Shown piece after piece: positions 1-5,160 of a stretch of 5,160 nucleotides of DNA (position 1 is its first letter; the number at the start of each line of letters is the position of its first letter). A program made the position numbers and the translations under genes. The notes under the pieces are model-generated. The model ran no database searches and was not told the DNA's origin. It worked only from the letters and a program-made list of their open reading frames with translations. The stretch is from Bacillota bacterium (GTDB taxonomy: Bacteria; Bacillota_E; JAJZYS01; JAILZS01): assembly GCA_021817625.1 (NCBI GenBank), contig JAKASY010000200.1:1-5160 (forward strand). Direction: 5' to 3'.

Positions 1-287
1 TAGGCGCAGCGCCCGCAGGCCCAGCCTAGCCAGGGAATGCCGACGCGCTGCCCGACGGGTGGGTTGCGCACGCCCTCGCCCAGGGCATCGACCCGGCCGA
101 CGACCTCGTGCCCAGGGACGACCGGCAGGGCGGGCGGCGCGAGCTCGCCGTCGGCGATGTGCAGATCGGTGCGGCACACGCCACACGCTGACACGCGCAC
201 GCGCACCTCGCCGGGGCCGGGCTGCGGCTGGGGCATCTGGCGAAGCACGAGCGGGGCGTTTGGTGCGTCGACCGTCATGGCCCGCAT
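1..287 (-). CDS. Zinc-dependent medium-chain alcohol dehydrogenase, N-terminal part (cut by left edge)
   Basis: This is the start of a zinc-binding alcohol dehydrogenase, expected to oxidise an alcohol to an aldehyde (or the reverse) with NAD(P) in the cytoplasm. About 95 residues are visible and all belong to the GroES-like catalytic domain. Cys38 in the motif CGVCRTDLH and His60-Glu61 in PGHEVVG are the expected catalytic-zinc ligands. Cys91 and Cys94 in WACGRC begin the four-cysteine structural-zinc loop. The Rossmann cofactor domain, and so any NAD/NADP preference, lies outside the window. The start at 287 is preceded by AAGG with a 7-nt spacer; an in-frame ATG at 278 is an alternative. 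The gene follows fhs on the same strand after 84 nt, so co-transcription is possible. The family is clear, but the substrate cannot be told; it resembles AdhA/AdhP-type enzymes, and I assign no symbol. Confidence 0.9.
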   Translation of the reverse strand, partial: MRAMTVDAPNAPLVLRQMPQPQPGPGEVRVRVSACGVCRTDLHIADGELAPPALPVVPGHEVVGRVDALGEGVRNPPVGQRVGIPWLGWACGRCA

Positions 288-371
288 GGCGTCACCTTCC
301 CTTCCGAGCCCGTCTGCCCGTTCCCACCGTCGCGCGTGCCCCGGCCGCACGCCAGGGCCGGCCGGCTACGG

Positions 372-2036
372 CTAGCGGATGCCGACAACCTCGCCGGTCG
401 GCGCGACGCCGATGGCCAGGGCCTGGGGCTCGCGCGGGAACGCCGGCATCGTGAGGATCTCGCCCGTGAGCGCGACCACGAAGCCCGCCCCGGCGCTCAG
501 GCGTAGCTCGCGAACGTGCAGGCGCCAGGGCGCCGACGGGACGTTTCGCAAGGAGGGGTCGTCCGTGAGCGAGTACTGGGTCTTCGCCACGCACACCGGC
601 AGGCCTCCGTAGCCGGCCTCCGCGAAGCGGCGCGTGGTCGCGGCTACACCGCGCTCGTACACGACGCCGTCCGCGCCGTACACCTCGCGGGCGACGCGCT
701 CCAGGGCCTCGAGCGTTGGCGTGCCGGGCGGGTAGTACGGCCGCGCGCCGGGGCCGCTGGCACCCGCCGGCGCGAGGCAGGAGGCGACCGCGTCGGCCAG
801 CGCGGCGGCCCCCTCGGGCCCGTCGCCATACGCGGTGTTCACGGCGCACGCAACGTGCCGCTCGGCGCAGTACCCGCGGATGCGCTCGAGCGCCTCGTCG
901 TCGTCGTCGGGGAAGCGGTTGAGCGCGACGACGAGCGGCACGCCCGTGCGCGCCAGCGTACCCAGGTGGCGTCCGAGGTTGTCGAGGCCCCGCCCGAGCG
1001 CCTCCGGGTCGGCGCTGCCCTTGGCCGGGTCGGCGCCGCCGTGGTAGGCGAGGGCCTTGACGGTGGCGACCACGACGACGGCGTCCGGGGAGAAGCCGCC
1101 CACTGGGCACACCAGGTCGAAGAACTTCTCCGCTCCCAGGTCGGCGCCGAATCCCGCCTCCGTCACCACCACGTCGGCGTGGGCGAGGGCGAAGCGCGTG
1201 GCGAGAATGCTGCTCGTGCCGTGCGCGATGTTGGCGAACGGCCCGGCGTGGACGAGCGCGGGCGTGCCGGCCATCGTGCGCACCAGGTTGGGCCGAAGCG
1301 CGTCGGCCAGGAGCGCGGCCATCGCCGACGCCGCCCCGACGTCGGCCGCGCGCACGGGAGCGCCGCTTCGGGCAAAGCCCACGACGATCTCGCCGAGACG
1401 GCGCTTAAGGTCGTCGATCCCGTTCGCCAGGGCAAGAATCGCCATCACCTCGGAGGCGGCCGTGATGACGAACCCCTCCTCGCGCGGCACGCCGCCCGTG
1501 CGGCCGCCGAGGCCCACGATCACCTGCCGCAGGGCGCGGTCGTCCATGTCGAGGGCGCGCCGGAACGTCACCCGGCGGGGGTCTAGGTCGGGCAGCGTGC
1601 CGAAGTGCAGCGCGTTGTCGAGCATCGCCGAAAGCAGGTTGTTGGCGGTCGTGACCGCGTGGATGTCGCCGGTGAAGTGGAGGTTGACCTTGTCCGAGGG
1701 CGTGAGCTGCGAGCGGCCGCCGCCGCTGCCACCGCCCTTCATGCCGAGCGAGGGGCCCAGGGAGGGCTCGCGCAGCGCCACGACGGCGCGTCGCCCGCGA
1801 AGGCGCAGGGCGTCGGCCAGGCCGATGCTGGTCGTGGTCTTGCCCTCGCCGGCCGGCGTGGGCGTGATGGCGGTGACGAGCACGAGCCGGCCGCGCCCGG
1901 CAGCGGGCTCGGATCCCAGGACCCGTGCACGCTCGAGGCCGCTCCAGGTGATCTTGCCGAACTGCCAGCCGTAGGGCTCCCAGTCGTCCGGGCCGAGGCC
2001 CAGGCCCTCGGCCGCCTCTTCCACGGGGTGGCGCAT
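372..2036 (-). CDS. fhs: Formate--tetrahydrofolate ligase (10-formyl-THF synthetase)
   Basis: This cytoplasmic enzyme joins formate to tetrahydrofolate using ATP, giving 10-formyl-THF for purine and formyl-Met-tRNA synthesis or, in acetogens, for the methyl branch of the Wood-Ljungdahl pathway. The protein is 554 aa, the usual bacterial length (about 555-560). Visible marks are the P-loop TPAGEGKTTT (about 60-69, Lys66), REPSLGP with Arg89, the glycine-rich MKGGGSGGGRSQ (99-110), NLHFTGDIHAVT (118-129), TEAGFGADLGAEKFFD (292-307), VATVKALAYHGG (323-334), and the family-typical C-terminus TGEILTMPAFP (524-534). The start at 2036 is chosen because AAGGAG sits 7 nt upstream and MRHPVEEAAEGLGL aligns with the normal FTHFS N-terminus. 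The frame stays open to a GTG at 2150, but that stretch has no family match. Two signature positions differ from the commonest form: Arg108 where Tyr is usual (GGGYSQ), and Lys327 where Arg is usual (VATVRAL). An Asp run (377-380) sits in a loop after ALNRFP. It lies 126 nt after tadC. Confidence 0.97.
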   Translation of the reverse strand: MRHPVEEAAEGLGLGPDDWEPYGWQFGKITWSGLERARVLGSEPAAGRGRLVLVTAITPTPAGEGKTTTSIGLADALRLRGRRAVVALREPSLGPSLGMKGGGSGGGRSQLTPSDKVNLHFTGDIHAVTTANNLLSAMLDNALHFGTLPDLDPRRVTFRRALDMDDRALRQVIVGLGGRTGGVPREEGFVITAASEVMAILALANGIDDLKRRLGEIVVGFARSGAPVRAADVGAASAMAALLADALRPNLVRTMAGTPALVHAGPFANIAHGTSSILATRFALAHADVVVTEAGFGADLGAEKFFDLVCPVGGFSPDAVVVVATVKALAYHGGADPAKGSADPEALGRGLDNLGRHLGTLARTGVPLVVALNRFPDDDDEALERIRGYCAERHVACAVNTAYGDGPEGAAALADAVASCLAPAGASGPGARPYYPPGTPTLEALERVAREVYGADGVVYERGVAATTRRFAEAGYGGLPVCVAKTQYSLTDDPSLRNVPSAPWRLHVRELRLSAGAGFVVALTGEILTMPAFPREPQALAIGVAPTGEVVGIR

Positions 2037-2043
2037 TGCCTCT

Positions 2044-2049
2044 CTCCTT
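2044..2049 (-). promoter_or_regulatory. Ribosome binding site that fixes the fhs start
   Basis: AAGGAG, read on the minus strand, is followed by a 7-nt spacer and the ATG at 2036. It decides between this start and the upstream in-frame starts at 2150 (GTG) and 2114 (ATG). The 38 codons between 2150 and 2036 also use A/T third positions more often (7 of 38) than the first 40 codons of the gene proper (3 of 40). Confidence 0.8.
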
Positions 2050-2114
2050 CGGGCCGCCGCGATGTCGTCGGGACTCGTCGACTGCGTTCGCCTGTCCGGG
2101 CTCGGGTTCGGCAT

Positions 2115-2138
2115 GCCGGCACGCGCGTTCCTGCCGGC
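2115..2138 (-). other. Possible hairpin between tadC and fhs
   Basis: On the minus strand GCCGGCA (2138-2132) can pair with TGCCGGC (2121-2115) around a 10-nt loop. It begins 24 nt after the tadC stop codon. No T-tract follows, so a classic intrinsic terminator is not shown. In DNA this GC-rich a 7-bp GC stem is not rare. It could mark the 3' end of the pilus transcript or a processing point, or be chance. The remainder of the 126-nt gap shows no recognisable -35/-10 pair. Confidence 0.25.
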
Positions 2139-2162
2139 GCCGAGAGGCACGTCCGCGGCCGA

Positions 2163-2915
2163 TCATGGCACACCGGCGCGCAGGGTGCCGATGAGGGCGG
2201 CCGCCCGCGGCACGAGGAAGAGGACGGCGGCATTCACGAGCAGGACGCCGACGGCGGCGGTGAAGGCGTAGGGCACGATGCCCTGGCGCGCGCGCCGCTC
2301 CTGCCAGCGCAGACGGGTGAGCAGGCCCTCCTCCTCGAGCAGGACCGAGGCCACGCTCACGCCGAGGTGGCGCTGGCGCGAGAGGAGCGAGGCCACGAAT
2401 CGCGCCTCCGGCGTGCCCACGAGAGCGGCGAAGCGCTCCAGCGCGCGGGTGGGCGCGCCGCCCGCCAGGTCAGCGGCGAGACGCTCCGCCGCACCGCGCA
2501 GGGGCGCGCCCACGCCAGCGGCGGCGACGGCGGCCGCCGCGGGCAGCGGGATGCCGAAGTCGAGAGCCACCGAGAGGAACCCGAGCCAGTCGGGGTAGAG
2601 CTCGCGCATGCGCCGGCGCCGCCACCAGAGAAGCGAGCGCCCCGACACGATGACGGCCAGGCAGGCCGCGAGCATGGCAAGGAGCAGGCCCGCGCCGTCC
2701 GGCAGGGGTCCCCATGGGCGGACCAGGGAGAGGACGGCAAGCGGTGCGGCCGCAGCCGCCGGACCGTAGGCCAGGGGCGCCGGCGTCGGGCGCGGGTTGT
2801 CGCTGCGGGCAGGGCGGCCGCGCCGGGGGGCGGTCAGCCGCCGCACAAGGGCGCCCGCACTTGCACCCGCCGCGGCACCGGCCAGTGTCGCGAGCGCCCG
2901 CCACAGCTCAGACAT
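2163..2915 (-). CDS. tadC: Tad-type pilus/secretion platform protein, T2SSF domain (TadC)
   Basis: This is a polytopic inner-membrane protein that, in Tad/Flp and related systems, pairs with TadB to form the platform on which the CpaF ATPase acts. The protein is 250 aa. An N-terminal hydrophobic stretch (about 6-24) is followed by a basic, proline-rich linker (25-47) and two hydrophobic segments (about 48-66 and 74-92). A cytoplasmic helical T2SSF region runs from about 105 to 212, with RELYPDWLGFLSVALDFGIP near its start and SLLSRQRHLGVSVASVLLEE in its second half. A last membrane segment lies at about 214-236. The assignment to TadC rather than TadB rests on position, directly after another T2SSF gene in the order cpaF-tadB-tadC. 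Its ATG at 2915 overlaps the tadB stop by 8 nt. AGGAG at 2930-2926 lies 10 nt upstream; an ATG at 2921 would leave only 4 nt. The family assignment is safe, but the exact system type is inferred. Confidence 0.88.
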   Translation of the reverse strand: MSELWRALATLAGAAAGASAGALVRRLTAPRRGRPARSDNPRPTPAPLAYGPAAAAAPLAVLSLVRPWGPLPDGAGLLLAMLAACLAVIVSGRSLLWWRRRRMRELYPDWLGFLSVALDFGIPLPAAAAVAAAGVGAPLRGAAERLAADLAGGAPTRALERFAALVGTPEARFVASLLSRQRHLGVSVASVLLEEEGLLTRLRWQERRARQGIVPYAFTAAVGVLLVNAAVLFLVPRAAALIGTLRAGVP

Positions 2916-3753
2916 GGCCATGGTTCTCCTGGGAAGGCGCGAGCGCATGCAGACGGGGCGGCGACGAGGCGCCGAGCGCGACCGGGCCGGCCACGGCGAC
3001 GGCGGTGGTGAGAGCGGAGCCGAGGAGCAGCGCGCGACCCCAGGCGGTGTGGACGGGACCCGGGACGCCGGCAGGCCAACCCGACAGGGCGGCGATGCCG
3101 ACGACCAGGTCGACGGCCAGGAACGCGAGCGTGAGGATCTCGTACAGGCGGTGCTCGCTCCGCTCCTCGGCGCCGAACGCGACGCTCTGGTCGGCCTCGC
3201 GCAGAAGGCGACGGAGCGCCGGCCCAAGGCCACCACCCCAGGTGGCGTCGAGGCTGAGGAGGTGGGCGAACATGCGAAGCAGGGGCACCTCCTCGCGCGC
3301 GGCCCAGTCCTGCGCGGCCCGGGCCAGGGGCTCGCCGCGGCCGAGAGCCTGCGCGAGGCCGTCCAGCCGTGTCCCGAGCCAGGTCGGGAGCGTCTCCGAG
3401 CGGGCTGCCCAGGCCAAGGCCGCCACGGGGTGCGCCCCCGCCTGCACCTCCTGCTCGAGGCGGGTGAGGAGGGGCAGCGCCTCGCGCGTCCGGCTCAGAA
3501 GGCGGCGCTCGGCCGCCGTGCGCTGCAGGAGCTCGCCCCCTCCGCACGCGAGCGCGGCGCCCAGGGGGGCAACCGCCGGATCGGCCATGGCCCGCGCCGC
3601 CAGCGCGCCGGCCGCCAGGCCGATGAGCGGCAGCGCGAGCGCCCTCAGCCTTGCCCGCGCCACGCCCGGCCATGCGGAGAGGTCCGTCCGCCCCCGCACG
3701 ATGCCGGCGCCGGCGGACCCCGCCAGCGTGCCCGCCAGGGCGGCGAGGATCAC
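2908..3753 (-). CDS. tadB: Tad-type pilus/secretion platform protein, T2SSF domain (TadB)
   Basis: This is an inner-membrane platform protein of the Tad/Flp type and the likely partner of TadC and the CpaF ATPase. The protein is 281 aa. Hydrophobic segments are at about 1-19, 37-70, 204-226 and 239-262. The cytoplasmic T2SSF helical region lies between about 85 and 203. It begins with REALPLLTRLEQEVQAG, with an AALAW helix following, and ends with GGGLGPALRRLLREADQSV and a charged EERSEHRLYEI turn that leads into the membrane, as in TadB proteins. The start is the GTG at 3753, which shares the four bases GTGA with the cpaF stop. GAGG at 3764-3761 gives a 7-nt spacer. The frame is open further upstream to 4086, but that part is Arg/Pro/Gly-rich, overlaps cpaF and does not look like protein. 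The extreme C-terminus (SQENHGHV) is polar and cytoplasmic or external, with no known role. Confidence 0.88.
   Translation of the reverse strand: MILAALAGTLAGSAGAGIVRGRTDLSAWPGVARARLRALALPLIGLAAGALAARAMADPAVAPLGAALACGGGELLQRTAAERRLLSRTREALPLLTRLEQEVQAGAHPVAALAWAARSETLPTWLGTRLDGLAQALGRGEPLARAAQDWAAREEVPLLRMFAHLLSLDATWGGGLGPALRRLLREADQSVAFGAEERSEHRLYEILTLAFLAVDLVVGIAALSGWPAGVPGPVHTAWGRALLLGSALTTAVAVAGPVALGASSPPRLHALAPSQENHGHV
3750..3753 (-). other. cpaF stop / tadB start overlap (GTGA)
   Basis: The GTG start of tadB and the TGA stop of cpaF share the bases GTGA. Such 4-nt overlaps normally mean that the ribosome finishing the first gene re-initiates on the second, keeping ATPase and platform protein in a fixed ratio. 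A separate GAGG sequence 7 nt upstream can also support initiation. Confidence 0.8.
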
Positions 3754-4985
3754 GCCCGCACCTCGGCAGGGGCCCCGCCGTCCGCCAGCGCCAGGCGCTC
3801 GGCCAGGGCTGCGCTTGGCGCCTCGAGCGCGTGCCAAAGGCCGTCGTCCCCACGAGCGAGGAGTGCGCGTAGTGCGGGACGGCCACGCACGGGCGCACCC
3901 ACCTCGCAGATCGCCTGCACGTGCCGGTGCCCCCGCCGGTCGCGGGTGACGCCCACCACCAGGTCGATGGCGTCGATCGCCAGACGGCGCAGGGCGGCCG
4001 GGTCCACCTGGGGCGCACCCAGGAGCATGGCGAAGGCCAGGCGGTCGAACACTTCGGCCGGTCCAGAGGCGTGTAGGGTGGTCCATGCGCCGGCGTGGCC
4101 GGTGCCCAGGGCCATGATCAAGGTGAGCGCCTCGCGGTGGCGCACCTCGCCGACCACGATGCGGTCTGGCCGCATGTGCAGCACCTGGCGCAGAGCCTCG
4201 TCGAGGTCGATAGGAGCAAGGCCCGCGGCGCGAACCTGGCCGCGCGTCTCCAGCTCGACCACGTGGGGGTGGACCTCGCCCAGGCCGAGCTCCAGGGTCT
4301 CCTCCAAGCTGACGATGCGCTCCTGCGCCGGCACCTGGCGCCCCAGATAGCGCGCGAGCGTGGTCTTGCCCGCGCCGGTCGGGCCGAACACGACGATGTT
4401 GAGGCGGGCGCGCACCGTCCTCGCGAGGAGGGAGAGCGTCGCCTGGTCGGCGAAGCCCGCGGCGAGGAAGGCGTCGTCGCTCGCCGCCATGAGGCGCGTC
4501 TTGCGCAGGGAGAGGGTCGGCCGCCGGGAGAAGGGAGGAACGGTGGCGGTGAGGCGAAGGCCAAGGGCGTCCAGGCGGGCGTCCACGAAGGGGTGCGCGA
4601 CGGTCAGCTCGCGCCCGAGCGGCGCCGCCATGCGCTGCGCCAGGGCGACCACCGCCTCGTCGTCCTCGAACGCGACCGGCTGCCGTTCGAGTTGCCCGCC
4701 CACCTCGGCGAAGACGCGCTCGGCGCCGACCACCAGCACATCCTGCACGCGCCGATCCCGCACGAGGTGGGCGAGGGGCCCCAACCCATGCGGGTCATCG
4801 GCTGCGGCGCCCGCTCCCTCGACCCCGCGCTCGTCGAACACCTCGCCCTGGCCCAGCCAGGCCACGATCCCGGACACGGCCTCCTGGGCCGTGGCGCTGG
4901 CTCCGCCGTCACGCTGCCCCGGCCCGGGCCACGTCACCGCCCGGCCGTATCGATCGATCTCCCGCCTGAGGTCCACGCTGGCCAT
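3750..4985 (-). CDS. cpaF: CpaF/TadA-family secretion ATPase
   Basis: This is a cytoplasmic hexameric ATPase of the type II/IV secretion superfamily that powers Tad/Flp pilus assembly. The protein is 411 aa. The N-terminal domain carries GLGPLAHLVRDRRVQDVLV (from about 67) and ARLDALGLRLTATVPP (about 136-151), the region matching the CpaF 'DGSRVNAVIPP' segment. The ATPase core has Walker A FGPTGAGKTT (200-209), an Asp-box-like RIVSLEET (223-230), VVELETR (242-248), Walker B RIVVGEVR (275-282) and the His box TGHAGAWTTLHA (295-306). Key ATPase elements are present, so it should be active. Compared with common CpaF proteins the Asp box has Glu-Glu instead of Glu-Asp, and VRG-x-EA reads VRHREA. 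The start at 4985 has GGAGG at 4999-4995 with a 9-nt spacer. The frame is open to 5156, but that part is low-complexity and overlaps the preceding gene. It overlaps tadB by 4 nt, so translational coupling is likely. Confidence 0.95.
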   Translation of the reverse strand: MASVDLRREIDRYGRAVTWPGPGQRDGGASATAQEAVSGIVAWLGQGEVFDERGVEGAGAAADDPHGLGPLAHLVRDRRVQDVLVVGAERVFAEVGGQLERQPVAFEDDEAVVALAQRMAAPLGRELTVAHPFVDARLDALGLRLTATVPPFSRRPTLSLRKTRLMAASDDAFLAAGFADQATLSLLARTVRARLNIVVFGPTGAGKTTLARYLGRQVPAQERIVSLEETLELGLGEVHPHVVELETRGQVRAAGLAPIDLDEALRQVLHMRPDRIVVGEVRHREALTLIMALGTGHAGAWTTLHASGPAEVFDRLAFAMLLGAPQVDPAALRRLAIDAIDLVVGVTRDRRGHRHVQAICEVGAPVRGRPALRALLARGDDGLWHALEAPSAALAERLALADGGAPAEVRA

Positions 4986-5032
4986 CCTCGGCCCCCTCCC
5001 CTGCCTGTTGATGCTCCTCGTCGCGCCTGGCG

Positions 5033-5160
5033 TCAGCGCGCCTTGCGCCTGGCCGGCCGCCATCGCGGCTCGGGCGGCGGCGCCGGGCGGCCCATGACCG
5101 TCGCCGCCAGGCGCTCGATGCCCGTCCGCCACGCGCCGTCGAGCGGCCCGAGGGCCTCAC
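5033..5160 (-). CDS. C-terminal end of an unidentified protein upstream of cpaF (cut by right edge)
   Basis: Forty-one codons and a TGA stop (5035-5033) are visible in a frame different from cpaF. Forty of the 41 codons end in G or C, the pattern of the real genes here; neither competing frame shows a family match. The visible residues form a likely amphipathic helix (WRTGIERLAATVMG) followed by a Pro/Arg-rich basic tail (RPAPPPEPRWRPARRKAR). No domain can be recognised. The stop lies 47 nt before the cpaF start on the same strand, so it probably belongs to the same operon. In many tad loci this position holds the ParA/MinD-like localisation protein CpaE/TadZ, or CpaB. That is a guess from position only, not from the sequence. 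Confidence 0.65.
   Translation of the reverse strand, partial: EALGPLDGAWRTGIERLAATVMGRPAPPPEPRWRPARRKAR

Noticed and set aside
341..365. Hairpin CCGGCCG/CGGCCGG after the fhs stop as a terminator
   Set aside because: The stem is 7 bp with an 11-nt loop and no T-tract, and both arms are parts of self-complementary GGCC-type sequence that is common in such GC-rich DNA.
516..1586. Long plus-strand open frame opposite fhs (356 codons)
   Set aside because: It is antisense to a certain gene. It is rich in Arg, Gly, Ala and His, shows no domain, and is the expected result of GC-rich codons on the other strand.
2037..2150. N-terminal extension of formate--THF ligase from the GTG at 2150
   Set aside because: No family match in the extra 38 residues, more A/T third positions, and a strong ribosome binding site just before the ATG at 2036.
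2037..2162. A tetrahydrofolate riboswitch or a sigma-70-type promoter before fhs
   Set aside because: The 126-nt gap shows neither the conserved folate riboswitch core nor a TTGACA/TATAAT-like pair. fhs transcription may start here, but the sequence does not show it.
1605..3011. Plus-strand open frame spanning the fhs 5' end, the gap and tadC (468 codons)
   Set aside because: It crosses two real genes and a gap, has shadow-type composition (Arg/Gly/His/Glu-rich) and no recognisable motif.
2714..4350. Overlapping plus-strand open frames of 411 and 517 codons
   Set aside because: Both are antisense to tadB, tadC and cpaF, with Arg/Ala/Pro-rich sequence and no membrane or enzyme motif.
4909..5160. 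Minus-strand open frame of 83 codons at the right edge
   Set aside because: It overlaps the cpaF start by about 77 nt, is Arg/Ser/Gly-rich, and conflicts with the frame at 5033-5160 that has near-complete G/C third positions.
1..5160. CRISPR arrays, tRNA or rRNA genes, insertion sequences, attachment sites
   Set aside because: No regularly spaced repeats, cloverleaf sequence, transposase motif or terminal repeats were seen; intact genes fill almost all of the window.

Overview
The window is a very GC-rich bacterial segment in which every supported gene lies on the minus strand, so the biological order runs from base 5160 down to base 1. GC-ending codons dominate throughout, which is why the plus strand is full of long antisense open frames that are not genes. 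The composition and gene families fit a high-GC Gram-positive lineage (Actinobacteria, or high-GC Firmicutes of the Thermaerobacter/Limnochorda kind) or a similar GC-rich phylum. There is no rRNA or other marker here to decide between them.

The first block (about 5160-2163) is the inner-membrane motor of a Tad/Flp-type pilus or related type II/IV secretion machine. It contains the 3' end of an unidentified gene, then a CpaF/TadA-family secretion ATPase, then TadB and TadC, the two T2SSF-domain platform proteins. The gene pairs cpaF-tadB and tadB-tadC overlap by 4 and 8 nt, so this is a tightly coupled operon. The ATPase would hydrolyse ATP at the cytoplasmic face and drive the TadB/TadC platform to extrude or retract pilin-like subunits. 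No pilin, prepilin peptidase or secretin gene lies inside the window.

The second block (2036-1) is metabolic. After a 126-nt gap with a possible hairpin comes a complete formate--tetrahydrofolate ligase (fhs), which makes 10-formyl-THF from formate, ATP and THF. After a further 84-nt gap comes the N-terminal third of a zinc-dependent medium-chain alcohol dehydrogenase, cut by the left edge. The two metabolic genes have no evident functional link to the pilus genes.

I see no CRISPR array, tRNA, insertion sequence, attachment site or frameshift. This looks like an ordinary chromosomal region. The points most worth checking are the divergent signature motifs of the ATPase and of the ligase, the abrupt end of the tad cassette at fhs, and the unidentified gene at the right edge.
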